A DNA stretch of 64,000 bases. Source: Oscarella lobularis. Its lineage: Eukaryota; Porifera; Homoscleromorpha; Homosclerophorida; Oscarellidae. The position numbers and the translations under genes are program-made. Below, in pieces: positions 34,510 to 45,571 of this stretch (position 1 is its first letter; every line of letters starts with the position of its first letter). The stretch covers positions 930,001 through 994,000 of the forward strand of contig NC_089182.1 of the NCBI RefSeq assembly GCF_947507565.1, read 5' to 3'. Below the pieces are notes generated by a model that saw nothing but the letters and a program-made list of their open reading frames with translations, was not told the origin of the DNA and searched no databases.

Positions 34510-34987
34510 CTTCAAACAACGGTCGCGTTGGAAACTCGACGGTTCAGAACGCACGCTAGGAGAGCGTTTTGTCACGTGTCAGCGATCTACTCTCTCTCAA
34601 TCCCTCTCAATCTGCCTCCCGTAGCCCTCCTCGCGGCCTCCTGTAGCTCGCATGCGACGTGAAAGCGGCTGCTGTTGATTTACAAGTAGCGTAGAGTTGC
34701 ATTGAAGAACGAAACGAGCGAGGTAAGAATAGAGCGCAAAGACCGGCGCCATAACGGGCGCTCCCGTGACCCAGCTACTGTATTACTTACATACCGTACA
34801 AGAGGGTTCCCTATTCCGCGAAACCAGTTGCCTTGGCAAATCCAAGGGTCTCTCCGCCCCAAATTACCAATATTTCAGGTCATACATGTATAACTCGAAA
34901 TTATTAGACAACGTAAGTGGCATTCGATTTGGGTGCGTATGACAAAATTTCTAAGGCCTTAAATAAAAGATGTACGTATCTGCTATA
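34510..34987. other. Intergenic: ODAD4 promoter and HS3ST 3' end
   Basis: About 480 bases. It lies upstream of ODAD4 and downstream of the HS3ST gene (both minus). No gene, RNA or repeat recognised; frames here are short. Confidence 0.45.
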
Positions 34988-36049
34988 TCAATCATATTCC
35001 CAGCTAAATTTTACACCAGTCAGAACTTCGAGTTCTTTGTTGTATGGCTGGAAATGAGCTTGTAACAACTTCGTCGTTTTGTCATCAATTGTGACGTGTT
35101 CGCGTCCCTTGTTGCTCCCCAGGCAACCGTCGCCGTGCCCCGTATATCCGGGTTGCGAGGGATCTCGACAGTAGAAACCCTTTTCTTTGTTGAAATAAAA
35201 TCGACTTGGGTTATAATAGGCGGGCAGATTGAGAAACGCTTCAACTTTGCGCATCGCGCCAACGGGATCCTGCATGAATTTCTTCGCGTCCAAAAAGAGA
35301 AATCGATTGCGCGCAAACATGTGCAACCACGTGCGCAAGTGACGCGAATATTCCCCTATAGCGACGAGCGACGCCCTCGGATTGACGCACGAGCCGTCGC
35401 GCGGGCATCGTTTAAGAACGCGCGATCGAAAAACGTCGCTCGGCTTCGACGTTTTTACGATCTTCGGCGTCTTATCAATCGTCTGTGTGAAATCCGAGAT
35501 AGCGCGCGCTACCGGCTCGCGAAAGATGGCGATGAACTTCGTTCGCGCGGGCATCGTCTGCGCGATTCGATTCGGCACGCTTGGCGTTACAAGATAGCTC
35601 GGCGTTTTTTCGAGGATCCATTGGCTCGAGTTGACCGACGGCATGAGATTTCGGTAGTAGTCGATCCCGCGCGCGAACGCGTCGTCGCGATCGAAGAAGT
35701 GGGCCTCCTTTGTGTAGCAAGTGACGTTGGGGTGAACGTTGAGCCATGCCAACAGCGCTCGCGTTCCCGCCTTTTTTGAGCCAATGATTATCGCGTCTGG
35801 TAGGCGAGCTCCGCCCTCGTTTACGTAAGCGCTTTCGCCATATGTGACGTCAGCTGGCGCAGGCGGCCGCTTTCCTACTGTTAGACACGCATTAGTAAGG
35901 AATCAAATCGAATTTCGATATTTTTAATGGGTCGCTGTGTCGTGATTACCATTCGGTTTTTTCGGTAGGCCGATGCGAGTGGTATAGACGAACCACAGCA
36001 CGATTATTGTGCTGGTTAGTGTCACAGCTCCTATCGCTCTTCTGCTCAT
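34988..36049 (-). CDS. HS3ST: Heparan sulfate glucosamine 3-O-sulfotransferase
   Basis: Two exons (35950-36049, 34988-35877), 329 residues. Type II Golgi protein: short cytoplasmic MSRRAIG, one membrane helix (VTLTSTIIVLWFVYTTRIG), a short stem, then the sulfotransferase domain. PAPS-binding loop IIIGSKKAGTRALLAWL; catalytic-base region TKEAHFFD; KTPSYL; 3'-phosphate loop FREPVARAISDFTQTI; near the end the paired cysteines in GFYCRD and GCLGSNKGREH. HS3ST enzymes transfer sulfate from PAPS to the 3-OH of glucosamine in heparan sulfate, the last tuning step for ligand binding. The stem is short, as in HS3ST1-type enzymes. Subtype specificity cannot be assigned. Confidence 0.9.
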
Positions 36050-36335
36050 CGCAATAAGAACGCTCTCGCTCGAATTGTTGCGAAAGAGCGTGAGACAACG
36101 CTCTAGACAGTACTCTCGTTCTTCTACTGTGTTCTGCGCGTGCGCACATAGCCTACCGAGAGGAACTGAACTCTGGTTGCCCCCGTTGACCTAGCTAAAT
36201 TAACCTAACCGACGAACAGCGTCTAAATCTTCCCATTGGTAGCTCCTAAAATCAATTGATTGTTGTACGGTAAATTTGGCTAGGCACGTGATCTTCCTTT
36301 GTAAACCCCGTACAAACTACTTGCCTTAGCAACCG

Positions 36336-39076
36336 ATGTTGAAATCGGTGGCTTTTTCGCCTCAACCGACGATGGAAGCTGGCGAGAGCAATCGCAATTG
36401 GTTTGAATACTGGCGAGAAGGCGGAGACGATGTCCCAGGTGCAGTAAAAAAGCCCAAAACGGCGCTCTCATCTCGAGTCTCGTTTTCCAGACGAACTTCC
36501 GGCAGCTGTGAATTTGAACGAGGATGAAAAAGATAGCGAAGTAGCGGAGAAAGCCGTCGCTCTCGTCGTAGACGGCACGCGACGGGGCGTGGTCGCTCTG
36601 TGCAAAGAAGTCGCCTCGCTTATAAAAGAGAAAGCAGAGTAAGCAAGCAAGCAAGCCAGCAAGCAAGCATCACGGTTTATGAAACTTGAGACTACCGCAT
36701 GTACTAAAAGAAAACCTACTGTAGTGCACTAGCCCTTCCAAAGAGGACCTCCTTAGCAACGAGTACTCTTTCCTAGCCCAATTTACGCTAGAGACATTCT
36801 TATCTGATTATTGTTTACCTAAGACTTGAAAAGAAGCTCGAGGGAAGTCAACTGCCTCCTATAGGATCTGCTTCCTTACAGAATAAACATCAATTGACTG
36901 TCAATGTTCATGATGTTCCATCAAGTACGTAGAAAAAAGAGAAAAAAGAATTTTTTACAGTAGTTTTTTTCTAGTGTCTATGACCAGCATAAGAGATATT
37001 GTAAGAACCCCTACAAGCTGTTTCCTCATTCTTTTTCTGTTATAGTTATAGATTATTACTCACCCAGACGTTGTTTGTTGATTAGGTTCAAACGTCGCGA
37101 ACTGATTTAACGCGGGGAAAGGACGAGCCTGCATTGGGAGCTCTAGTGAAGCATACAAGGTATCTGTACATTAGGCACGACTCTCATATTTAATAATGAT
37201 ATTAGGGATAAGATTCGCGACGCCCTTGAGGAGATTTGCACACTGACGACTCATGACGATAATACCGAAAGACAATATAGAGAGAGTCAGCTTGAATTTG
37301 ACGATTTTTTCTGTTTTTGAAACTTCTTTTGCAGCTGTGAGAATAAATCAAAAACTAGAGGCCGATTTGGATCGCGCAAGAAAGGAACTCACTGTGAGAT
37401 AAATAGTTTATTTACGTAAGGGGATTTGATTTTTTTGTTTTAGCGACTTCGAGCGAAATTGTCTATTGCTGAGGTCAAATTCTAGTCCTAACATTTAATT
37501 ATTAGCATTTTTGTCTCTTTCCAGATGACTCCTCTTCAAATTCGCGAAGAACGGGCGCGAAAAAAGGAAACGGAAGCAAAACGTCAAGCAATGTATAAAA
37601 AACAAAAATTAAAATGATCTTGAAAAGAAAACGCAATGAAAATTTGTAGTGACAAAGAAACGAGAAGCGAGAGACCGAGCGTGCGTGTCTTTTTCCGAGA
37701 ACTAACTAGATTCGAATCTCGACTTTAGAATGAACGACGCGTGCTTCCGCGGCTTTTGAGCGCTTCCGAGCGAGCCCAAGTCGTCAACGCCAAAGGAGAA
37801 TACACAAATTCGTACGTAAACAGAAAAAAAACAATGAATGAATTATATTATCGTTTCTACCTTCAGACGAAATTGGTTGAATGATAGTCGCGGGGATAGA
37901 AGAGCTCGGTCTTCTCTCAAGGTGAAACAAATTCGATTTCTCGACTTTATGCGACTGTCGATTTTTTTCGCAGAAAAGTCCCGATGCTTTGCCTCCGCCT
38001 CTTCAAGGCTGCTCCTGCCCCGTCTGTCGCTCCGTACAGTCAATGGGCGGCACAGTGACGAAGCATCGCCGAACAAAGTGCCACGACCGTTCACTCAGTC
38101 TCTATATTCTATTTGTTTTTCTTTTTTTTTCTTTCAGACTTGGCCAGACTGTTCTTCTCGGCGATCGCGTCATCATTAAAGGCGAACGATCGGGCACTGT
38201 CAAATACATAGGAAAACTTGACGGTGCGCCGTCGACGAGCGCCAGCGACGTTTTCCTTGGCATTCATCTTGATCAACCAAGTAAGAGCTATTCCTACACA
38301 CGCTGAAATCGCATTCTATGCTGTATCTGTGTCTCTTGCAGTCGGACTTCATAATGGAACTTTTCAGGGAAAACGCTATTTTACGTGTCCTGCTCGCCAC
38401 GGAGCTTTTCTCAACGTGAAAGACGTTGTTTGCGTTGTAAATCGACAGCCGCAGGTATGCCGCGAGGGGGTCAGATTTCCTTTGGTTTTATCGTCAACGC
38501 ACTGGCGCATGTTTAGTCGCCTATTAAGTCGTCTCGTGTTCAAACAAGAGGCCACTTGGCGAGTCTGAAGGAAGAAAACGAGAGACTTCTGAGTGCAGAC
38601 CGGAGAAAGAAAAGGCAGCAGGTGAGAAAAGAGATTGGTGGAATTTGTAAGGGGTGAAAAGGGGGAGTTTTAGATGGAGTTGGAAGCTGAATTGGCTGAC
38701 ATTCAAGCGAGATTTGACCCAGAGGGCTTAGTTACACCAGAAAAGGTTTGCATGCACGCTCGCTGGATATTATTTCTCGAATAAATAGTTACAGAAAAAT
38801 CGATCATTCAAACTACCGTACTATAGTGAAGCAGAACTGGAAGCTGATATCATTCAGTTTAAAAAACAGTAACGATTATCGCGAGGTGTTTTGATATCGA
38901 AAGGAAAATTTACGATATAGGAATCGTCCTACTTCGTCTTTGAGCGAAGACAGTGACTTAGCTCTAATGAGACAAAAGTTAGAATTGAATAACCCTTGTT
39001 TGGGTTTCTGAGAGTCGTTGGTTTAGAATTGAAAACCTTATGGGCAAAGGAAAGAGTCGCGGCAAAGACTCGTTGA
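36336..39076 (+). CDS. CAP-Gly coiled-coil microtubule-binding protein
   Basis: About 17 exons joined in consistent phase. N-terminus MLKSVAFSPQPTMEAGESNR with NWFEYWREGGDDVP; alternative start at 36372. Coiled-coil exons follow (VRINQKLEADLDRARKELTR, IREERARKKETEAKRQA). A small cysteine cluster GCSCPVCRSV lies before the CAP-Gly domain (about 38138-38455): LLGDRVIIKGERSGTVKYIG, ASDVFLGIHLDQPIGLHNGT, GKRYFTCPARHGAFL. The usual GKNDG is GLHNG here. A second coil follows (LASLKEENERLLSADRRKKR, MELEAELADIQARF), ending ELKTLWAKERVAAKTR. CAP-Gly domains bind tubulin and EB C-termini. The architecture (coil, CAP-Gly, coil) is not one I can name. The stop overlaps the next gene's start. Confidence 0.72.
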
Positions 39077-40423
39077 CACCGGATGCTAGTCCTGTACGCT
39101 CCCCGTGTCAAATCTGTATTTCTAATCCGAGTTAACGTTGCTAGAACGATATTGATAAGCACACTGTAGAAGAGGCAACAAGGCACGTCATTGAGCTGGG
39201 AGACGTTAAGCAATGCGGGTAACGGAAAAACGTCGGTGTGTGTGGAAACTTCAAAGAGCTTTGGTTATTTCCCCAGCACGATCAATGCCAAAGATTTCGT
39301 TTATTTGCTGAATTCCGCAGCACTGTGTATGAATCTCGATGACGGAGAAGTAAGCGAGCGCATAGTCTCAGACGTTATTTACCGTACACCGAACTCTCGC
39401 ATATAGGTTAGCCTTCTTCTTGAAAAAATTCACGTTCCACCTGACAATATGGTTAGCAAAAGTTTTTTTAATTTCTCCTTTTCTCTTGCAGCAGCAGCGC
39501 TGCATTCTTTAGATTGACTACAGAATGGTTCTTCCGACGCTCCTCGCCGTCTTGGAGGCAGTAAAGAATGAAGGCGGCTCTGCAACGGGTCCTCGCGATT
39601 GGTGCAGCGTTTATTCAAAGGTAAAGAACGCGCACAATTACTACTAAGTCGGAAGAGGAATTGCAATTAGTCAGACTAAATTGCCTTGACCTGTTTTCGT
39701 GCAGACGACCAGCTCCTCCTTTTTCTATAATCTACGCACGGGAGCGGTTCGTCTCGCCGCCGAGAAACCGCCGCTGACAAGCGCCGCCTCTCTCGAGGCA
39801 GATGATGCGGTCGAGCGAATCATAGACAACGTTTTATTGGAGGTAGGCCCGCTGTCGACACCGCGCGTCGCGGTTCATCTCTATAGTTCTTCGCCGACTA
39901 GGCGTTTCAAGTTCAAGATCCCGATCGGTCTGGCTTTGTTCATCCGTCGCACTTCCTTGATGTGCTAAAATCGCTAAATTTTCAAGTAAATGAATCGAGC
40001 GATTTCCTATATACCACTGACACACACTCTCGTTCAGCTAACCGACGCCCAGACTGAGCTCGTCTTGGCGAAATGCGGTCGACAGCAGGATCCGACTCTC
40101 GGCGTTCCCTACATAAACCACACGGGGCAGATCCGCCGCTTCATTGCCGAAGCCATCAGGTTCGATCCATATAAGGCGTGAAACGACGAGCGGAATGATA
40201 GCTCGAATAATAAGATCGTTTGTCGCTTTTGCATGCACGCTCTCACAGTCTAAACCGACGTTTTGCATGCAAGTAGTCAACACTTGCCTTCCCTTTTAGG
40301 GAGACTGCTGCGTATGCTAATGACGTCTGGGTGACTGTGTATTACCCACGGGCCGGCCTCTTCTATTTGAATAAAAGGACGGGGGACGTCCGCTCGAGTC
40401 GGCCTCCGGGGCAAATCTTGTAA
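39040..40423 (+). CDS. WW-like / EF-hand-like protein, uncharacterised
   Basis: Eight exons in phase, from MGKGKSRGKDSLTPDASP to GQIL. Early exons: DIDKHTVEEATRHVIELGD, FGYFPSTINAKDFVYLLNSA (paired helices of EF-hand type). Then a WW-like segment DWCSVYSKTTSSSFFYNLRT, an EF-hand-like pair AFQVQDPDRSGFVHPSHFLD with DPDRSGFVH as loop, and a second WW-like segment DVWVTVYYPRAGLFYLNKRT at the end. Both WW-like segments have the first Trp, the Tyr/Phe pair and the N-RTG turn. Possibly a ciliary or cytoskeletal adaptor; that is a guess. The ATG overlaps the last 37 bases of the CAP-Gly gene in another frame, so the two might instead be one gene with an intron I misread. Confidence 0.62.
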
Positions 40424-40699
40424 AGCGGCGAAGTCTAACTTTGGACTAGACTACGTCATCTGGGTACAATGTAATGGAATTACTGGCTGGTATGATTGTG
40501 CTGTGTTCTGTTTTCTATTGGGATTATCTGTAATGACTTCTATTTTTGTATTGAATGACTTTGCGGTGGGTTTTTTCTAGGGCTTTTGCTCAATTGCGGC
40601 GATGCGTGCGTCATTGGTCAGTGTCTTGGAGACTAAGGTGAGCGGTCACATTTATTTTGAAAAACAATGTTGTTCTTTGAAATGAAACGAATTTATTAG

Positions 40700-42916
40700 T
40701 TAGTTTTCTCTCAAGAATGAAGAGACGTCCTCAAAGTCCGGTCCCCATTTTTCTAATTCTTCTTCCGTGAAATCTGATATGTCAAGTTGATTGGAAACGG
40801 TGTTCTTCCACAGAAGGGAAGCGTATGCTGCTCTGAGTCCCGCCCGAACGCAATTACTCATCGAATATCCCTTCAACGTTCCTGCAATCATTCCGCCCGT
40901 GAGACTATCTCCCGCTCCATTTACACTGGTCACGTGAACGGGCATGAGATTGCCGCGCGCAGGCGCGAAGTGCGCATACGATTTTCCGTCGACAATCCGT
41001 CCGCATCGGCCGACATCGCGCCCAGGCAGACGCCTCCAGTCGCGCGCGACAACGACGCCTCGTTCTCCAAGCGTCGTCACGACACAAGGCACGTAATCGA
41101 GCAGTTTTTCGCACAACTGGACGGTGCCAACGACGGGGTCCCCGTCCTCCACGCGAATCCCAAGCGCCTCGCAGAACGAGACAAGTTCGGCGTAATTCGG
41201 CGTCATGTGGGTAAGAAGTCGATGAACACCGGCGAGAATCGGCCTTTTCGCCTTCTCCACGCACGCCGGTTCGAACCACACGTGACCGCGTCGCGTCGTG
41301 CAAACGAATCTCATCGCATCGACGTTCAAATTACCGTCGATGCAAACCAAACGGGCTCGAATCAAGCGATCGCGATCCCGTCGCGGATCGATGACGTCAT
41401 TGATGGCCATATCGCCGACGGCCAGCTGCACTTCGCCGTCGCCGCGCAGTACGACGCAATACGTCGCCGTCGAATGATCTCCCAAAATCAGCATTCCCGC
41501 GTCGTGATTGCCGCATCCGGGAACTTGTTCTTTCCAGTGACGTCGCAGGAGTTCGCCCGTTTGATCGTTTCCTGTGGCCGAAATGAAGTGAGGTCGTTCG
41601 CCGAGTCGGGCGACGCATTCGGCGACGTTGCGACCCACGCCCCCGAACGATTGACTGATGCGTCCGGGATTCGTGGAGCCGTCTTGACGCAATTCCGCGC
41701 CGCTGTCTACCTTCGCTACGAAGTCGACAATCGATGCTCCAATGATCACAGGGGATCGATCGTCTTGCTCCTGTGTAGTCTCCTGTTTTAGCTTTGCCAA
41801 TTCAACAGCAATGTCTGCGCCGACTATGGCGTTATTCTTCACGAGGGCAACGTTGGCTCTGAGAGATGCGCCGTCCGTTTTCTCATTGATGTACTTCAAC
41901 AGAAATGGAGTCAGATGACGACCCTTGATGTTCAGTCTCTCGGCTTCCGCTATTCCTTCCCGAATTGAATTCTCTATGATACGACTATCAGCTGCGTTTT
42001 CTTCAGGGATTGGCACAGCCACGACGATCCCTGACCCCGTGTTCAAAGCGAAACCCTCGCGTATCAATTTTGCGCATTCAGTTGCCGTGGCAACGTTCCA
42101 ATTCGACTTGAACCCGCTGTCGCGCGTAAAAAACGCCGGGAAATCGTCCGTTTCGCCGAAGGTGACAACGCAGACGCCCTGCGTTTCCAAATACTCCAAA
42201 GTGAGTCCAACGTCGAGTATTGACTTGACCCCAGCACACACAACGGCGACGGGAGTCCGACCCAACTCCGTCAGATCAGCGCTCACGTCGAAGGAGACTT
42301 CCGCCCCGCGGTGAACCCCTCCAATACCCCCGGTAACGAACACCTCGATGCCTACAGAGAGAGAAAATTAAATATTGACATAAGTCCGCCCCCCTTTTGA
42401 GGGGGTCCAGGCCCCCGCCGCCGCCACCGCGCGAATTGATATTCTAATAATAGTTCAGTCACCGGCTTTTCTTGCGGCGAACGCCGTCGCTGACACAGTC
42501 GTTCCGCCGGCGAGTTTCTCGCCTAAAACGATCGGGAAGTCGCGGCGTGATATTTTTTGGCTGCTTTGCGCGTTTCGGCCCAAGCATTCGATTTCCTCTC
42601 GCGTCAAGCCGACGCGCAATTTCCCGTCGATTACGCCGATTGTGGCGGGAAGGGCGCCGCGACTGCGCACGAGCGCTTCGACGTCGAGCGCCGTCGCGAC
42701 GTTGCGCGGATACGGCATGCCGTGCGTGACGATCGTCGACTCGAGCGCGACGATTGCTTGACGATTGTCGATTGCGCGCTGCACGTCGCGGCTGATTTCG
42801 AACGCGGCGACGCCGCGGTAGCACAGTCGCGGCAAAGGGCTCAGAGCTCGACTTGCACGACTTGCACGTTTTGCAAACGATCTCAACATTTTGCCGTAAT
42901 CCGGGGGGGAGTGCAT
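40700..42916 (-). CDS. Bifunctional pseudouridine-5'-phosphate glycosidase / pseudouridine kinase
   Basis: Two exons (42463-42916, 40700-42351), 701 residues. N-terminal half is PsuG: QAIVALESTIVTHGMPYPRN, ATIGVIDGKLRVGL, TTVSATAFAARKAGI, VFVTGGIGGVHRG, VVCAGVKSILDVGLTLEYLE. The C-terminal half (from about 41760) is a PfkB-family sugar kinase: PVIIGASIVDFVAK, SFGGVGRNVAECVARLG, HFISATGND, and the signature VTSVNGAGDSLTGGMIAG with the catalytic Asp. The kinase makes pseudouridine 5'-phosphate; the glycosidase splits it to uracil and ribose 5-phosphate. The start at 42916 gives an Arg/Ser-rich, presequence-like end, so mitochondrial targeting is possible; Met at 42886 is an alternative. Intact. 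Confidence 0.92.
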
Positions 42917-44418
42917 GCGCCCCGGATCAGGAAAGCGCCAGCTCGGAACGGGACGAGAGGCCCGAGACGCCCGAGACGCAAGACCTTAGACCTTCCATTC
43001 TACGTCTAGTAAAGCTTAGTCTACCTTTGGCTAAAAATCCCGGAAATGGTCTCGCTGTCGCAGTTCCCTTACCGCGACACACCGTGAGTGTTTAGCTTCC
43101 AAAATGAAGTCAGTTCGCATTACAGTATCTACGCAATTGGAACTTGCTCGAGGCCTACGGCCTAAGCGGAGACTACGCGGTGTAACGATTGCAGAAATGC
43201 TCCCCTATTCATGAGTCTTTGCGTCCTGGCTTCAGCTACTCGAGACCTCTGGCTTCATATATTGGCCCACGCGGCGTGGAAATGTTATGCAGTATCGGGG
43301 GGACCAGTGTTTATAAAACACTCGACGTGAAAACATTGCTTTGGTATAGCCCCGGCCCAGCGGAGAGACTCCACGGATCTCTCTTCCTATTTACGTTTCG
43401 CTTGTGAAAGCGGCTCCTACTCTTCTTGGTTTCCTCTTCCTAAACACGCCACCGCCCACGCTATTGATGAGATCACGAGACATTTAATACAGCAGTTTGC
43501 GAGATCATAACGTGCGCGGTTTGTATGCAAATTTACTTCAAAATTGAAACGTTCGGTAAACATCATTTGAATTCATTGAGGGTAATGCTTGACGCAAGCC
43601 AGCTTCCAATCGCGGTCGATGGTGGAAATGAAAGAATGAGTGGGTATGAGGAATGCGCGGGATGGTTTACAGCTCGTATCAATGAATGGCGCCATAGCAC
43701 CATAGCACCATGTTCGGACAAATGCCCATTCAATATCTAGATCTTATATGCGAGATGATAAATATCTCGTCTGTCGTTGCCAGAGACGGCGCCACTGATG
43801 AATATTTCTCAGTTGGTAGTTGGAAAACTGATCGATACACATAGCACTGTACTACGTAGCCACGTCGTCCTCTGCTCCACTTCCGGCATCCCGTTGACAA
43901 ACGAGAGCAAGCAAGTAGCTCACGTCAGAAGTTCGAGTGGTTATAACTCGATGGAAGCGGCCGAGCGGAAAAATAAGATCGAAAAATAGAAGAGCAGAAA
44001 ACAGGTGATGTTGACTCGTGCACGTGTCGGCCTCAACACTGGGCGGAGCTCGGCATGTCGACGTCATCCCGCAATCGGAGGCGTATGACGTGAACAGCTG
44101 CTATGCTTCTCTCGGCTTCTCTCTGCAGGAAGCGCGTGGATACGTCTCGTGTATCAGAGCGCGGTAGACCGACAGAGGCCACTCGTATTTGTTTAGGACG
44201 TGTCGGAGCCGTTTAATCCCATTAGGGTTCTGGCACGACGATGCATCATCTCAACAGATCATTATCTCGATTTGCCTAATAACGTTGATTGGACGAGGCA
44301 CCTGCGGTGGGCCGCGATACGCACCAGACCCGCCCAAGCAAATATAAGCCGAGTCCGCCGCTCACAACACTCAGTTGCCCCTGTCTACTCGTACGAGTCA
44401 CAAGCCGTTCTCTGAACA
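42917..44418. other. 1.5-kb intergenic region
   Basis: The widest gene-free stretch in the window, between a minus-strand start and a plus-strand start. Short frames are present (for example near 43189 and 43525) but none resembles a protein. A TATA-like element lies at its right end (44343). Confidence 0.5.
44343..44348 (+). promoter_or_regulatory. TATA-box-like element of the Ras-like gene
   Basis: AATATAAGCC about 76 bases before the start codon of the intronless GTPase gene. Position fits a TATA box with a short 5' UTR; not tested. Confidence 0.4.
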
Positions 44419-45093
44419 ATGAAGGACGTTAAGAAAGTCAAACGACGCTCGAGCTTTCCGAGCAAAGAATCGACCGTTCGCGTCGCCGTTCTCGGCGAAG
44501 CGAGCGTCGGCAAATCGGCGCTGACTGTCCAATTCGTCTGCGGCCGTTTCCTGAGCGAATACGACCCGACGCTCGAAGACACGTACACGAAAGAGATCAA
44601 CGTCGCCGAGAAACGCGTCAAACTGCACGTTCTCGATACGGCCGGTTTCGACGAAGAAGACGCGGCGCGTTCGCTTCATCGCGAAGCGCAAGTGCGAGCG
44701 AACGACGCGTTCGTCGTCGTCTACTCGGAAACCGATCGATGCAGCTTCGATTCGGCGCGCGCGCTTCTCGAGCTCGTCGCGCGAAGCCGTCCCAACGCTC
44801 CCGTCGCGCTCGTTGCGAATAAATCCGATTTGGCCCAATTTCGCGTCGTCGCCGAGACCGAAGGACGAGCACTCGCCGCCGAGACGGCGTGCACGTGCCA
44901 CTTCTTTCGCACGTCGGCCGCTCAAGGTCACGATCAAATCGACTCTGTCATGGATCACTTGGTTCGCGCCAAGTGGGCACGCGACGCCGAGAAGGCGCTC
45001 GCGCACAAGAAACGCGCCCGCATCATGGGACGCAGCGTTAGCATCCCAGAACTTCGAAAAACGATCCTGAGATGGGTGCCGAAATTCGCCTGA
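44419..45093 (+). CDS. Ras-like small GTPase, RERG/RASL type, without CAAX
   Basis: Single exon, 224 residues, unlike its spliced neighbours. G1 GEASVGKSA; switch I YDPTLEDTY with the G2 Thr; G3 DTAGFDEED; G4 NKSD; G5 TSAAQG. The C-terminus is basic and ends RWVPKFA with no CAAX cysteine, as in RERG and several RASL proteins. In the G3 box the residue at the Ras Gln61 position is Phe (DTAGF instead of DTAGQ), which in Ras would cripple GTP hydrolysis. The P-loop has Ala in GEASVGKS where Ras has Gly12 (GAGGVGKS). A mainly GTP-bound switch or one regulated by expression is inferred. Codons are strongly GC-ended. Orthology within the RERG/RASL group is not settled. Confidence 0.85.
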   Translation: MKDVKKVKRRSSFPSKESTVRVAVLGEASVGKSALTVQFVCGRFLSEYDPTLEDTYTKEINVAEKRVKLHVLDTAGFDEEDAARSLHREAQVRANDAFVVVYSETDRCSFDSARALLELVARSRPNAPVALVANKSDLAQFRVVAETEGRALAAETACTCHFFRTSAAQGHDQIDSVMDHLVRAKWARDAEKALAHKKRARIMGRSVSIPELRKTILRWVPKFA

Positions 45094-45571
45094 ACTTTAT
45101 ATCAAAGCCAGAACTATACGAGAGAGAGAGAGAGTCTATTTTTATTTTTTCGTACTGTACGCGAAGTCGAAATCAGTTCTTTTTGAACTATCCTGCTGTG
45201 CCGAAATAAAGGCCACTAAACGAAATGTGCGCTTGTTTGTCGCGCTTCTGCTACTCAGCTGGCTTACTCCTCCTCCTCCTCCGCTACTGAGTCTCGTTGT
45301 TGGTGGGCGCATCTATCGCGACGGAACGTCGAGAATGCCGCGCCTGTTTGCTGCCATCGAGTCACGCCTACGATTGAACCTTTATCGCGTGTGGGTGGGT
45401 GGGCGAAGATGTCCTAATATCGCACTTTCGATCTCAAACTGTTTACTCGTCATCTCTTTATTGAGATGTCCACCTGCTTGTTTTCGAGCAAAAAACGCCG
45501 GGGCCGGGACTCACTCATTTCATCAACGTTCTTTATCGAAAACACGGACTCTAGCTAGTACACTAAATCTA
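45094..45571. other. Convergent 3' region with GA repeat
   Basis: About 480 bases between the converging Ras-like gene and CWC25. It holds a (GA)n run at about 45119-45134 and an AATAAA at 45205. No gene recognised. Confidence 0.5.
45205..45210 (+). terminator. Polyadenylation signal AATAAA
   Basis: AATAAA 112 bases after the stop of the Ras-like gene, in sequence free of other genes. Confidence 0.5.

Noticed and set aside
35096-35779. 227-codon open frame on the plus strand
   Set aside because: Antisense to the HS3ST sulfotransferase domain, which has all family motifs.
41255-41290. GGTTCGAACC-like tRNA B-box
   Set aside because: It is inside the PsuG-PsuK coding frame and no A-box or cloverleaf could be drawn.
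40787-41791. 334-codon open frame on the plus strand
   Set aside because: It is antisense to the PsuG-PsuK gene; the translation shows no protein-like pattern.
43189-43740. Short open frames in the 1.5-kb intergenic region
   Set aside because: About 70 codons each, no likeness, no splice partners.
44398-45006. Long open frame (about 200 codons) on the minus strand
   Set aside because: It mirrors the GC-rich, intronless Ras-like gene on the plus strand, whose GTPase motifs are clear.
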